Assembly: GCA_022823165.1 (NCBI GenBank)
Contig: JAJDXR010000026.1
Location: 1-56,521, forward strand
Source: Anaerolineae bacterium
GTDB lineage: Bacteria; Chloroflexota; Anaerolineae; Aggregatilineales; Phototrophicaceae
DNA: 56,521 nucleotides
Direction of reading: 5' to 3'
This document shows positions 41,144-50,799 of this stretch, piece by piece. How positions within the stretch are numbered: position 1 is the stretch's first letter; every line of letters starts with the position of its first letter. The notes below the pieces were generated by a model. That model was not told the origin of the DNA. It ran no database searches and was given only the letters and a program-made list of their open reading frames with translations. The translations under genes were made by a program, and so were the position numbers.

Positions 41144-43123
41144 ATGCCCATCACCGCCCAGGGACGCTGGTTCATCGACGACGCCGGCCGCACGCGTATC
41201 CTGCGCGGCGTCAACCTCAGCGGCGGCAGCAAAGTCCCGGCTGAACCGCCCGGCGACACCCACCTGCCCGAGAGCCTGGACGAAAAGCGCGACCTCAGCT
41301 TCGTCGGCCGGCCCTTCCCGCTGGACGAAGCCGATGAGCACTTCGGACGGCTCAAGCACTGGGGGCTGGATTTTCTGCGTTTCATCGTCACCTGGGAAGC
41401 CATCGAGCACGAGGGACCCGGCTGCTACGACGAAGACTACCTCGACTATCTGGAAGCCTTGCTGGAGAAGGCGCGCGAGCACGATATCACGCTTTTCATC
41501 GACCCGCACCAAGATGTCTGGAGTCGATTCTCGGGCGGCGACGGCGCGCCGGCCTGGACCTTTGAAGCGGCCGGCTTGGACGTGGACAGCTTTCATCAGA
41601 CCGGCGCGGCTCTGCTGCATCAGCAGCAGCCGGACGATTACCCGCATCTGCTATGGGCCAACAACTATTACCGCTTCGCCGCCTTCACCATGTTCACCCT
41701 CTTTTTCGGCGGCGAGACTTACGCGCCCGATCTGATGGTGGACGGGCGCAACATCCAGGACTACTTGCAGGAACGCTACATCAGCGCCTTTGCCCGGGTG
41801 GCGCGGCGGCTGCGGCATCTGCCTAACGTGCTGGGCTTCGGTACGATGAACGAGCCGCACTACGGCTTGATCGGCTTGCCCGATTTGCGCAGCCTGGCGC
41901 ATTTGCCTTTTCGCCGCGGGCTGATGCCGACGCCTGCGCAAGCGATGTTCCTGGCCAATGGCTTCGCCCAGGATTGCGCCGATTACGGCTCGCCGCTGCC
42001 CAGCTTTCCCGCGCTGAATGTGGGCACGGAACGGCTCGACCCGCAGGGCGCCTCGGTCTGGAAGGACGGCTGCGGCGATATCTGGCGCGCGCAAGGCGTC
42101 TGGGATGTCGACAGCGCCGGTGAGCCGCGCATCCGCCGGCCGGCGCATTTCGCCCGCGCCGACTTCAGGCAGGACTTCCTCAAGCCTTTCACCCAGCGCT
42201 TCGCCGCCGGCATCCATGCCGTCGATCCGGAGGCGCATATTTTCGTCGAAGCCGAGCCCTTCATGCCGCCGCCCAAATACGAGTCAGCCGACAAACTGGT
42301 TTACGCGCCGCATTTCTACGAGGGCATGACGCTCTTCACGCGGCGCTTTCATCCCCAGCTTAATTTCGATTTCAGTCGCTTTCGCCCGCTGATTGGCGAG
42401 CGCGCCATCCGCGCTTATCTCAGCCGGCAGTTTGGGCGCTTTCGTGAATTCGCCGACGAAAACATGGGCGACGTGCCGGTAATCCTGGGCGAATTCGGCA
42501 TCCCCTTCGACCTGAATAATGCCGAGGCCTATGACACGGGCGATTTTACGCGGCAGGCGCAGGCCTTGGATTACAACCTGCGCGCGCTGGATGACCACCT
42601 GCTGAGTTACACGCTGTGGAATTACAGTCCCGACAACTGCAACGCGCGCGGCGACGGCTGGAATGGCGAGGACTTGTCGATCTTCAGCCGCGACCAGCAG
42701 AGCGACCCCGCCGATATCGATTCCGGCGGACGCGCCCTGTCCGCGGTCGTACGCCCCTACGCCAGCAAAGTCGCGGGCCAGCCGCTGAGCATGCGCTTCG
42801 ACGCCGAGCGCGGTCGCTTCACCTTGCGCTTCCGGGGCGACCCCGCCATCAGCGCGCCGACCGAGCTATTCGCGCCCAACTCGCAATTTCCCGAGGGCTA
42901 CACCGTGGAAGTCAGCGACGGCGAGTATGAGATCCTGCGAGACCAGCAGCGCATCATCTACCGCCACAGCCAGCGAGACGATCCGCATACCATCCGCATC
43001 CTGTCCAAGTCCGCGCCGCCGCCTGAGCTCTCGCGACAAGACAAGTGGGCCGTCGCCGGGTTGATCGCGCTGCTGCTGCTGTACTTGCTGGGCCGGGGCA
43101 GGCGCAAGCAGCCGGAAAATTGA
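41144..43123 (+). CDS. Membrane-anchored GH5-family glycoside hydrolase
   Basis: The 659-residue protein has a GH5 TIM barrel (about 10-500): LRGVNLSGG, WGLDFLRFIVTWEAIEHEGPG, the acid/base Glu237 in GTMNEPHYG and the nucleophile Glu450 in ILGEFGIPF, then LLSYTLWNYSPDN. A beta domain follows (about 540-620). One membrane helix lies at the C-terminus (WAVAGLIALLLLYLLGRGRRK), so the enzyme is anchored by its tail, although I see no N-terminal signal peptide. The closest known types are glucocerebrosidase- and ergosteryl-glucosidase-like GH5 enzymes, so a glycolipid substrate is possible but unproven. A duplicated copy of the tail lies at 45787. Confidence 0.88.
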   Translation: MPITAQGRWFIDDAGRTRILRGVNLSGGSKVPAEPPGDTHLPESLDEKRDLSFVGRPFPLDEADEHFGRLKHWGLDFLRFIVTWEAIEHEGPGCYDEDYLDYLEALLEKAREHDITLFIDPHQDVWSRFSGGDGAPAWTFEAAGLDVDSFHQTGAALLHQQQPDDYPHLLWANNYYRFAAFTMFTLFFGGETYAPDLMVDGRNIQDYLQERYISAFARVARRLRHLPNVLGFGTMNEPHYGLIGLPDLRSLAHLPFRRGLMPTPAQAMFLANGFAQDCADYGSPLPSFPALNVGTERLDPQGASVWKDGCGDIWRAQGVWDVDSAGEPRIRRPAHFARADFRQDFLKPFTQRFAAGIHAVDPEAHIFVEAEPFMPPPKYESADKLVYAPHFYEGMTLFTRRFHPQLNFDFSRFRPLIGERAIRAYLSRQFGRFREFADENMGDVPVILGEFGIPFDLNNAEAYDTGDFTRQAQALDYNLRALDDHLLSYTLWNYSPDNCNARGDGWNGEDLSIFSRDQQSDPADIDSGGRALSAVVRPYASKVAGQPLSMRFDAERGRFTLRFRGDPAISAPTELFAPNSQFPEGYTVEVSDGEYEILRDQQRIIYRHSQRDDPHTIRILSKSAPPPELSRQDKWAVAGLIALLLLYLLGRGRRKQPEN

Positions 43124-43169
43124 ACCGCTGTGAAATGGCGGCAACTCAAGCTCAGACTCAGAATGTCGC

Positions 43170-45722
43170 TTGAATGACCTGAAGGAATCGCTCACTGTGC
43201 TTGGAAATCTCCGGCGGGACCGACACTTCCTAATCATAACCACCCTCCTCGTACTGGTCATGACATTTCCGACCATTACTTACATATTCAGGACGGACGT
43301 ATTCTGGTTGCCTGAACGAGAAAAACGCGACAATTACATTCACATTTGGGATGTCTGGTATGGCAAGCAGATCCTCACGGGACAGGCGGATCGCTATTAC
43401 ACCGACGCCATCTTCTACCCGGAAGGCGTATCGCTGGTGTATCATCCAGTTTCCCTGTTGCGCAGCGCCTTTGTTAATGCGCTGATGATATTTTTGCCTC
43501 TTTCCAACGCGATATGCCTTGCTTATCTCGCTATCATCTACACATCAGCGCTGGCCGCTTATGTCTATCTGGATTGGCTGTTCAAAGACAAATGGATCGC
43601 GCTCTTCGGGGCAACCATCTTCGGTTTTAGCGCGCAGGCAACCGGTTATCCAGCCTGGCCGCTCATAGCCTGGATAGCGCCCATCCCCATTATCGTCTAT
43701 TGCCTGCATCGCGGCTTTGTGGAAAAACGTTCCGGGCTGGTTTTGCTTGCGGGCCTGCTGACCGCGCTATCGGCTGACACGGTAGCCTACCAACTGGTTT
43801 GCGTCCTTATCACGATTGGCTTGTTTCTACTCTGTCTGGGGCTGTCTCGCTGGCGCGATACAAACTTCTGGCGTTCCGTTGCGCTGCTGATTGCAGGCCT
43901 TGCAGTCGCCTGCAGCTGGCTGGTAATTCCTATGCTGAATGACCGCGAGCAGCTTGATGAAGCTGAAGTCCGCGCCAGCGATGACGGCATCTACCGAGAC
44001 TTGATGGGCTTTATTATCAACAGCAAGCATCCTATATTGGGCCCGCTGGCGACGGAAGCGTTTCAAACGCCGGATCATGTGAAATTGAACAAGCGGGCCT
44101 ACCTCGGCGTCATTCCGCTCTGTCTGATCCTTATCGGGCTGTGGCGCGTAAGGCGAAAGATGATGCCGTGGGCGGCTCTGCTGCTAGTGTTTCTGGTCTT
44201 GTATCTAGGTTCAACGCTCAGTGTTAATGGCCTGGTATTTGAAAATATCAAGCTGCCCAAGCACTATTTGGACCAACTCCTGCCATCAGTATTCGCTGCC
44301 TTCTATAGTCCGGAATTTTTCATGACAGGCGCCTGGTTGCCCTTAGCCGTATTATCTTGCTACGGACTTGTCGCCTTAAGAGACGGCGCCAGAATCAGCC
44401 TGGGCTCAGGCCTCATTTTTGCGCTGATCTTGCTCGTCGCCTTCGAATATTATCGTCCCGTTTATGTGGATCCTGCGGGGAAGGTGTGGAGCCCGGACGT
44501 TACCCAGGAACGCGTGGCCTACATCAACTGGCTGAAGAGCGAACCTTCACAAGAGATCCGACTCGTCAACGTGCCATTTCACATACACAATGCCGCGCGA
44601 TATTCCTATTTTCAGACGCTAAGCGGCTATCCTCAGATCCGAGGCGCCACCAGCCGCACGCCTGACAGCGCTTATAACTTCATATATTCCAATTACTTGC
44701 TTCGCGAGTGGAAAGCCGGGCGTCCCATTCGCTGCGAAATGACTGACCAGGGGGCATTCCTCGCCGGGCTGGACGAACTGGAACAAGTTGGTTTCTCGCA
44801 CGTAATTTTTCACCGAGTCAATTTTGGCTGGAATGGCATCCATGACAGTTTTGCCGGCATAGAGCCAGCATACTATGACAATTACGTTTCGATATATCGT
44901 ATGGGCGATTTGCGCCAATCGTGCCCGGCCGAGTTGAGTTTGCGACATCATTACAGCTTTTCGCTGGCAAGCGCTTTGGAGAAGACAGGTTCTTTTGTCG
45001 ATGGTCTGGGGCCCACTGTCGTCTTTCCCCCGGATGACCGCGTCCGTGACCACATGATGTGGTATCTGCGGCGATTCGCCCGCATTGACAGAGAAGTCTT
45101 CGGGACGGTTCTGGATTCGCAAGGCGATTTCGATATCCAAAGTTCCAGATCAAATGAGCCTGAGCAGGGCATCAACCTGGACCAGAGCAATGCCTTGTGG
45201 CTGCTTGACGTTTCGGGCGAATATGACAGCGACGCGGCGGCCGCTGCCAGAGAACGATTCGCGGATCGTTTTAAGTTCTGCCGGCGCTTTTTCGCTGACA
45301 GCGAAACAACCTTGGATCTCTACCTTAAACTTGCGCTGCCTTGCCAGGCGGTAGCTGAAGGCAGCGAATTTACTATCGAGTACGATCAAGGCGTGACGCT
45401 GCGCAACCTGTATATCGAATGGGATGACGACGGCTTCCGCACATTTCTCAGATGGTCGGACCGGTCGAATAAAAGCCATAGCTATACCTTGCAAATTTTC
45501 AACCAGGACGGGCAAAAGGCGCGGCAAATTGATGAGCGGATCAGGGATGAACTGCTGAGTGTTCGGGATATTGACATCTCCGACCTGCAGGCAGGTATGT
45601 ATTCGGTTCAGCTGATAGTCTATGACTTCGAGACCTTGGCCAGCCGCGCGGGCGCGCTTGGCGCGTCCCAGCAGCGCTTCGAGCGCCAGATCGAAATCGC
45701 GCAATTCGAAGTCGATTCCTAG
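43170..45722 (+). CDS. Large multi-spanning membrane protein with C-terminal globular domain
   Basis: The 850-residue protein has about ten membrane helices in the first 430 residues (FLIITTLLVLVMTFPTITYIF, IALFGATIFGFSAQ, GLVLLAGLLTALSADT and others). The loop after the first helix carries REKRDNYIHIWDVWYGKQIL, in the position of the acidic catalytic loop of GT-C glycosyltransferases. The C-terminal 420 residues look extracytoplasmic and end in a beta-rich region with FTIEYDQGVTLRNLYIEWD. The start TTG 43170 is the only open choice. It resembles Chloroflexota membrane proteins of the dolichyl-phosphate mannosyltransferase style, and function is a guess. Confidence 0.6.
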   Translation: MNDLKESLTVLGNLRRDRHFLIITTLLVLVMTFPTITYIFRTDVFWLPEREKRDNYIHIWDVWYGKQILTGQADRYYTDAIFYPEGVSLVYHPVSLLRSAFVNALMIFLPLSNAICLAYLAIIYTSALAAYVYLDWLFKDKWIALFGATIFGFSAQATGYPAWPLIAWIAPIPIIVYCLHRGFVEKRSGLVLLAGLLTALSADTVAYQLVCVLITIGLFLLCLGLSRWRDTNFWRSVALLIAGLAVACSWLVIPMLNDREQLDEAEVRASDDGIYRDLMGFIINSKHPILGPLATEAFQTPDHVKLNKRAYLGVIPLCLILIGLWRVRRKMMPWAALLLVFLVLYLGSTLSVNGLVFENIKLPKHYLDQLLPSVFAAFYSPEFFMTGAWLPLAVLSCYGLVALRDGARISLGSGLIFALILLVAFEYYRPVYVDPAGKVWSPDVTQERVAYINWLKSEPSQEIRLVNVPFHIHNAARYSYFQTLSGYPQIRGATSRTPDSAYNFIYSNYLLREWKAGRPIRCEMTDQGAFLAGLDELEQVGFSHVIFHRVNFGWNGIHDSFAGIEPAYYDNYVSIYRMGDLRQSCPAELSLRHHYSFSLASALEKTGSFVDGLGPTVVFPPDDRVRDHMMWYLRRFARIDREVFGTVLDSQGDFDIQSSRSNEPEQGINLDQSNALWLLDVSGEYDSDAAAAARERFADRFKFCRRFFADSETTLDLYLKLALPCQAVAEGSEFTIEYDQGVTLRNLYIEWDDDGFRTFLRWSDRSNKSHSYTLQIFNQDGQKARQIDERIRDELLSVRDIDISDLQAGMYSVQLIVYDFETLASRAGALGASQQRFERQIEIAQFEVDS

Positions 45723-45786
45723 CGGCGCCGAGTTCCTGTTGGAATAGAGCGCGTCGACGGGCGAGGATGGGGAGCAGGGTGGTTGA

Positions 45787-45864
45787 GCCACCGTCGGGCT
45801 GATCGCGCTGCTGCTGCTCTACCTGCTGGGGCGGGGGTGGCGCAAGAAAGGGAAGCGAAAATGA
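45787..45864 (+). pseudogene. Duplicated GH5 membrane-anchor tail (3' remnant)
   Basis: Frame ATVGLIALLLLYLLGRGWRKKGKRK and a TGA closely match the final membrane anchor of the GH5 protein at 43040-43123 (AVAGLIALLLLYLLGRGRRK). No gene body precedes it. It looks like the 3' stump of a second, deleted copy; its stop overlaps the next gene's start (ATGA). Confidence 0.6.
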
Positions 45865-46349
45865 CATATCACTCTTATTCGCCTGAAACGACTGAACCAA
45901 TCGGTTTGGAAGTCCGAGACTATCTTGCTGCGAATGTTCAGAGCTTGCAACAGGCGAGGCTCGGAAAGCGAAGCGATGCAACGCTTGATGATATCTTCAA
46001 GGGCAGGAATCCGTATTTTCTGCGGTCAACCAGAAAAGCCGCCTTTGAACTGGTGAGCTATTGTCTGGACAATTACCTGTTGTCAGCCGACGAGTCTCTG
46101 TTTGCCAGCTTCTCGCGCGAGTTGTCGGCTTTCGCGGCTCGACACAATCAGCAAGTGCCTGAGCCTGCCGCAATCATGACGTACTTCGCTCAAGACGATT
46201 TACCATTGCGGGTTGCACTGCTGGAAGAGTACGACCGCGCAATAAACCGCCTGACGCATCAGTTCTTAGTGGAATTCTGCGATGCAGACGGCGTTATCAA
46301 TTGGGAGCAATTGACTCGATTCATTGTTGGATTTGACGCAGCGTACTAG
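45861..46349 (+). CDS. Shortened PmeII-like restriction endonuclease relative
   Basis: The 162-residue product contains DIFKGRNPYFLRSTRKAAFELVS and SADESLFASFSRELSAFA, which recall the N-terminal K-NPY-FR-K and S-SEE-FG-LE pattern of PmeII-type endonucleases. Near the end, INRLTHQFLVEFCDADGVIN then WEQL recalls their C-terminal F-x-x-FC-DG-IDW. The middle with G-K-S-G-D-L and the catalytic residues seems absent, being replaced by QVPEPAAIMTYFAQDD. So it may be a deletion derivative rather than an active enzyme. The start ATG 45861 overlaps the GH5-tail remnant. The resemblance is from memory and needs testing. Confidence 0.4.
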   Translation: MTYHSYSPETTEPIGLEVRDYLAANVQSLQQARLGKRSDATLDDIFKGRNPYFLRSTRKAAFELVSYCLDNYLLSADESLFASFSRELSAFAARHNQQVPEPAAIMTYFAQDDLPLRVALLEEYDRAINRLTHQFLVEFCDADGVINWEQLTRFIVGFDAAY

Positions 46350-46367
46350 CGGCTGAAGCCAAGACGA

Positions 46368-48116
46368 TCAGTTGTCTTCTCGCTTAGGAGTCTTGGGACG
46401 CGGCCAGATTTCGATGAAACTATCTATTAGTTGCCTCGCGCGATGCGTTATTTCTGCTTCTGTCCATTGTACCTGTTCGAGAACAAATTTGTTGAGCTCC
46501 AAGTTACTGCCGATTTCTGCGTATACCGATTGCTTATCTTGAAATGACTTTGCGCCAAGTTCGCGGTTATATCCCGTTAGTGTCAAGTTTCCTATCGTTT
46601 CAAGGTATTGTTCATGTAAAGCTTGAGCGTCCTCACCCAGCATATTCTCCCACTCCATGGTGAGAGTGCGAGGCATTATATGTTCAATTGTGATGTTTTT
46701 AGGGTCACTAAGATCAACTGGTTCTTTGTGGCCGAAATGAGTCTCAAGCTGCCGGAGGATCAGCCTTGCTTTCTTGCTCTCGCGAGCGTATAGCGGGAAC
46801 GTAAGCAAAGCTGCGCCAATTGTATCGTTGTCTGGCCAGGTTCTACTGTCAAAGTGGTTGCGAAGATCGTCTAACGTTTTTGATCGGTGCACAGCCTGCG
46901 CAAAATCCGACCCATACCCCCTTGTCCGTTCGCGCATGATTGATCGCCTTATGATGAAACTTTCGATGGCGTTGAACATGCTCAGAAACGTTGCTTTACT
47001 TATGTTATTGGAAGGGGACTCATCCTCGTAACGGTCATACAAGGACATCACGAACGGAATCGCTGTTTTGGCGTCTAGGAACGCAAACCGCTGAAAGGCT
47101 AACTTCAAATCGTTATCTGTTTCAGGATCAGAGTGAACAATTGCGCGATAGTAGCGAGCGTAACGTCTCAGGGATGAGACTAATTCCGACAGCGAATTTG
47201 TCAGTTCGCCTCCCGTTTTTCCTTCAATGTACCCTTTTACATATTGCCTGAACTCGTAGTAGACTTTCCGCTTCGGAAAGTAGTCTGTTTGCGCTATCAA
47301 GAATCGGTAGTAGAAGTCTTCCAACTCTTTGGTATTCGGCTGCCTGGATCCTTCTTGCGCAAATTGCTCCTCAAATGACTGCCACCGCGTGTTGTGAAAC
47401 TCGTCTTGCTCTGAAATGGGCAACTGCATCAGCACGTAATTGCGAATGAGATCAGCGTCAAGCAATGCTTGACCTTCAAAATTCATACTTTCATAGATTT
47501 TCGTTGGGTCATCACTGTTATCCAAAGTGATGGACACCAATCGAAGCCTGCGTGTTATCGCCTCATATAGGCTATTCAGATGTTCCAGGGCCGGTTGATC
47601 ATTCCTTTGCAAATCAGCTTGAACCGATTTCATAAAAAACTTATATGCTTGGACAATTGCGTCTTCTGAGCTTTTCCGCGGGACTTTGCCTTGAATCACG
47701 TTTAACAGAGGATCTCTATCTGCCAAACGCGGCACCAGCCGATATTCCAAGTTACCTTTTCCTGTCGTGAAAGAAATGTAATTGTTGTCTATCGCGGAAG
47801 CCAAATCTGGCAAGTCATTTTCTTCTGCTACATCTCTTAACGAACACAACAATATGGTTAATGTAATGAGGCGCTGTTGTCCATCAACGACCATATAGCG
47901 CGCGATATCATAAGGATACGTTTCTCTGAACACGATCATCGGACCGATAAAGTGGGTGTACTTAGGATCATCGTCTTCCATGATTTCCGTTATATCTTCC
48001 CAGAGCGTGTCCCAATCCTTCTTTTCCCAAGAGTAATATCTCTGAAAAACGGGTATGATGTACTGTCCTTCCCCGGGCAGAATGTCGCTCAATGTTACGG
48101 GCTTGGCGTCCATCAT
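46368..48116 (-). CDS. GmrSD-like DUF262/DUF1524 defence protein
   Basis: The 582-residue protein has an N-terminal DUF262 domain with QYIIPVFQRYYSWEKKDW and the ParB-like MVVDGQQRLITLTILLCSL (nucleotide-binding D-G-Q-Q-R). A long helical middle leads to a C-terminal DUF1524 HNH-type domain with ITIEHIMPRTLTMEWENMLG and IGNLTLTGYNRELGAKSFQ. This is the GmrS/GmrD fusion seen in type IV restriction enzymes that cut modified phage DNA, and in other defence systems. The start has GGAGAAGGAAAT upstream. The region is AT-rich and next to another restriction-like gene. Confidence 0.87.
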   Translation of the reverse strand: MMDAKPVTLSDILPGEGQYIIPVFQRYYSWEKKDWDTLWEDITEIMEDDDPKYTHFIGPMIVFRETYPYDIARYMVVDGQQRLITLTILLCSLRDVAEENDLPDLASAIDNNYISFTTGKGNLEYRLVPRLADRDPLLNVIQGKVPRKSSEDAIVQAYKFFMKSVQADLQRNDQPALEHLNSLYEAITRRLRLVSITLDNSDDPTKIYESMNFEGQALLDADLIRNYVLMQLPISEQDEFHNTRWQSFEEQFAQEGSRQPNTKELEDFYYRFLIAQTDYFPKRKVYYEFRQYVKGYIEGKTGGELTNSLSELVSSLRRYARYYRAIVHSDPETDNDLKLAFQRFAFLDAKTAIPFVMSLYDRYEDESPSNNISKATFLSMFNAIESFIIRRSIMRERTRGYGSDFAQAVHRSKTLDDLRNHFDSRTWPDNDTIGAALLTFPLYARESKKARLILRQLETHFGHKEPVDLSDPKNITIEHIMPRTLTMEWENMLGEDAQALHEQYLETIGNLTLTGYNRELGAKSFQDKQSVYAEIGSNLELNKFVLEQVQWTEAEITHRARQLIDSFIEIWPRPKTPKREDN

Positions 48117-48217
48117 ATTTCCTTCTCCAAGTTGCCAACGTTCAGGAAATGTAGCATAGTCCCTATGTAGCTACAATGATAATTGCATGCTGTGCGAAAC
48201 TTAAACTGGAGGCCAAG

Positions 48218-48943
48218 TTGAGTTTCTTACGAACCTTAATCTTGCATGTTGTAGTACTCTGTGCCCTGCCGGCATCAGCGCTCGCCCAAGACCTCCCACC
48301 CCCCGAAACCATCACCCGCGCAGCGGACGCCGCCACCCTGGTCGCCGACTTCTACGCCGCTGCTGAAGACGCGCTCGTTCTCATCCTGCTGCACATGCTC
48401 AACAGCAGACGCAGCGCCTGGGAGCCGCTCATCCCCGACCTGCAAGCGGCCAGTTACGCCATCTTGAACGTGGACATGCGCGGGCACGGCGACTCCGACG
48501 GCGCGCAGGATTGGGAGGCTATCGTCGCTGATATGGCTGGCTGGGTCGACTGGCTGGCGGATAATGGGCACAGCGGCGAGGCCGGGCTAGCATTCATCGG
48601 CGGCAGCATCGGCGCCAATGTCGCGCTGATCAGTTGCGCCCAGAGCGACATCTGCCGCGGCGCGGTCGCCCTGTCGCCCGGGCTGGATTACCGCGGCGTC
48701 AAACCCGAAGCGGCGCTGGTGGATGGCTTGGCTGAACGCAGCGCGCTGCTGGTCGCGGCGCAGAATGACGCGAGCAGCTCAGCGGCGATTCGCCAGATGT
48801 TCCTCAACGCAAAAGGCGATGTCAGCGCTCGCCTGTACCCGGGCCGCGCCCACGGCACGCGCTTATTCGATTCGCGCTACGACAGCGTCAGCCGCTTGAT
48901 CCTGGGCTGGCTGGCGGAGCTTTTTGCGCCCCACGCGGGATAG
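48218..48943 (+). CDS. Secreted alpha/beta-hydrolase
   Basis: The 241-residue protein begins with a signal peptide (FLRTLILHVVVLCALPASALAQD; likely cut after ALA). The fold includes SYAILNVDMRGHGDSDG and the nucleophile Ser in FIGGSIGANVAL, and ends with a His in GRAHGTRLF. The acid residue may be the Asp in AAQNDASS. I start at TTG 48218, six bases after GGAGG; an ATG exists at 48176 in the same frame but without a ribosome site. It resembles dienelactone-hydrolase-like or peptidase-like exported esterases; substrate unknown. Confidence 0.8.
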   Translation: MSFLRTLILHVVVLCALPASALAQDLPPPETITRAADAATLVADFYAAAEDALVLILLHMLNSRRSAWEPLIPDLQAASYAILNVDMRGHGDSDGAQDWEAIVADMAGWVDWLADNGHSGEAGLAFIGGSIGANVALISCAQSDICRGAVALSPGLDYRGVKPEAALVDGLAERSALLVAAQNDASSSAAIRQMFLNAKGDVSARLYPGRAHGTRLFDSRYDSVSRLILGWLAELFAPHAG

Positions 48944-49041
48944 CGATTAAGCCTGAGTCTGGCATTACTCGGTCAACTCACTAAACTCGGTGTACTCGGT
49001 GGCAAAGCGAGTATCAAACAACTGATTGGAAAGGACAGCGC

Positions 49042-49692
49042 ATGAACTTTGATTTGGCATCGGTAGACTACATCCTTGAGACGACGCGCAGCGTACGCAA
49101 GCGCCTGGATCTGACGCGGCCCGTCCCGCGTGATGTCGTGGAGCGCTGCCTGGAGATCGCCATCCAGGCGCCCACCGGCAGCAACCAGCAGGGCTGGAAG
49201 TGGCTGATCGTCACGGACGCCGACAAAAAGGCGCAAATCGGCGAGTATTACAAGCGCTCCTGGTACGAATACGCCGCCGTCGCCACACGCTCGGATGTAC
49301 AATCCGTGGAACCCTCGGCGCAGATGCAGCGCGTCATCAGCTCGGCGCGTTACCTGGCTGACCACATGGGCGAAGTCCCGCTGATGATTTTCCCCTGTGT
49401 GCGTGGGCGGGCTCGCGACGCCAGCCCGGCCGCCAACGCCGGTCTCTACGGCTCCATCATCCCGGCCGCCTGGTCGCTGATGCTGGCGCTGCGGGCGCGT
49501 GGTATCGGCGCGGCCTGGACCACGCTGCACCTCAGCTACGAGCGGGAATGCAACGACATCCTGGGCATTCCCGCCGACCATACGACGGCGGCGCTGCTGC
49601 CGGCCGGCTATTTCACGGGCGAGACCTTCAGCAAAGCCGACCGCGTACCAGCGTCCGAACTCACTTATTGGGAAAATTGGGGCGCGTCTTAG
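49042..49692 (+). CDS. Nitroreductase-family flavoprotein
   Basis: The 216-residue protein begins FDLASVDYILETTRSVRKRLDLTRPVP, the FMN-contacting R-S-V-R-K motif, then IQAPTGSNQQGWKWLIV, GSIIPAAWSLMLALRARGIGAAWTT and GIPADHTTAALLPAGY. Nitroreductases use FMN and NAD(P)H to reduce nitro compounds, quinones or similar substrates. ATG 49042 follows AAAGGACAG. The preceding bases 48965-49010 contain the repetitive phrase ACTCGGTGTACTCGGTGGC. The physiological substrate is not known. Confidence 0.88.
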   Translation: MNFDLASVDYILETTRSVRKRLDLTRPVPRDVVERCLEIAIQAPTGSNQQGWKWLIVTDADKKAQIGEYYKRSWYEYAAVATRSDVQSVEPSAQMQRVISSARYLADHMGEVPLMIFPCVRGRARDASPAANAGLYGSIIPAAWSLMLALRARGIGAAWTTLHLSYERECNDILGIPADHTTAALLPAGYFTGETFSKADRVPASELTYWENWGAS

Positions 49693-49906
49693 AGGATACG
49701 ATGATTGAGGCCGCGCGGCCATTGGCTCGACCGTGAATTGAATCAGACACGGTCTTTGGCGACTGGCAGAGCCGCCCTGCGCCCGTCGCCGCTGTGTTGA
49801 ACAACTGGACGATCGCCCTGCGCCAACTATACGCCATGCTTGCGTTCGACTAATTCGGTTGTATAGTAAAAGAGGCGATACCGAGCAGTTCTCCGAACTG
49901 GCTGGA

Positions 49907-50776
49907 ATGGCGATGGCGGCAGCAGAGCAGGGGGAAGCAATCCGTCGATATTATGCGACTGATCGCAACCTTCGCATACTGGAAGAGACCTACGCGCAGT
50001 TCTGCGTACCTCGCACCGACTTCGTCAGTTGGACGCTGGATACCATTTGCTGGAGCGGCGCCGAAACCGTGCTTGATATCGGCGTCGGCACCGGCAGCCA
50101 CTACGCCTGCCTGATTCAGCAGCAGCCCGACATTCACTATTTCGCGGTCGACTTGTCGCCCTACTTGTTATCTCGGCATCCCGGCGGGGCTGGTCGGCTG
50201 GCTTTCGGCGACGCGCTGCAACTGCCCTACGCCGATGATGCCTTTGATGTGGTGATGGCCAATCATGCGCTCTACCATGTGGCCGATGTCGATAACTGCC
50301 TGCGCGAGATTAAGCGTGTGCTCAAACCGGAGGGCCGGCTGCTGGCCAGCACTGACAGCCTGCAAACCACCCCCGAATTGCAAGTGCTCATTCGCCGCGC
50401 CATCATCCTGCTCAGCGACAATGGCGCCCAGGTGCAGCCGCTTTGCCTGCCTTGCGACTCCTTCGCGCTGGAGAATGGCACCCGAATTCTCGCCCGGCAT
50501 TTTTACGCGGTGGTGCGGCACGACTTGCCCGCTGTGCTGGCTTTTGACGCCGTCGATCCAGCGCTGGAATACCTCGAAAGCATGCGCGACTTGCGCCAGC
50601 ACGACTTGCCCGAGAACGTCAGTTGGGACGATATGATGCTGATCATGCACCAGCAGGTGACGCAGCTGCTGGATCTGCTGGGCAAGCTGGAGATCAACAT
50701 CGGCTACGGCGCGCTGGTCGCCAGCGATGGCGGCGGTTTCATCAATGAGTTTACGCGCTACAATCAGAAGCTCTAA
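49907..50776 (+). CDS. SAM-dependent methyltransferase (class I)
   Basis: The roughly 290-residue protein has motif I ETVLDIGVGTGSHYACL, an acidic loop YFAVDLSPYLL, motif IV FDVVMANHALYHV and LREIKRVLKPEGRLLAS, as in the UbiE/COQ5-like methyltransferases. The start is uncertain: ATG 49907 is chosen because a -10-like TATAGT at 49862 would put the earlier TTG 49859 upstream of transcription. The gene stands alone; the target molecule is unknown. Upstream, 49746-49853 holds a short orphan open stretch (DTVFGDWQSRPAPVAAVLNN and onward) that I cannot assign. Confidence 0.8.
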   Translation: MAMAAAEQGEAIRRYYATDRNLRILEETYAQFCVPRTDFVSWTLDTICWSGAETVLDIGVGTGSHYACLIQQQPDIHYFAVDLSPYLLSRHPGGAGRLAFGDALQLPYADDAFDVVMANHALYHVADVDNCLREIKRVLKPEGRLLASTDSLQTTPELQVLIRRAIILLSDNGAQVQPLCLPCDSFALENGTRILARHFYAVVRHDLPAVLAFDAVDPALEYLESMRDLRQHDLPENVSWDDMMLIMHQQVTQLLDLLGKLEINIGYGALVASDGGGFINEFTRYNQKL

Positions 50777-50799
50777 ACCAGTTTGATAGAGGACATTAG

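Noticed and set aside
48965..49010. Repetitive phrase ACTCGGTCAACTC then ACTCGGTGTACTCGGTGGC upstream of the nitroreductase.
   Set aside because: Too short and imperfect to call a repeat family from one copy, although a similar phrase occurs near 4640.
49746..49853. Short open stretch (DTVFGDWQSRPAPVAAVLNN and onward) in the gap before the methyltransferase.
   Set aside because: No start, no ribosome site and no family I can name; possibly a gene remnant but unsupported.
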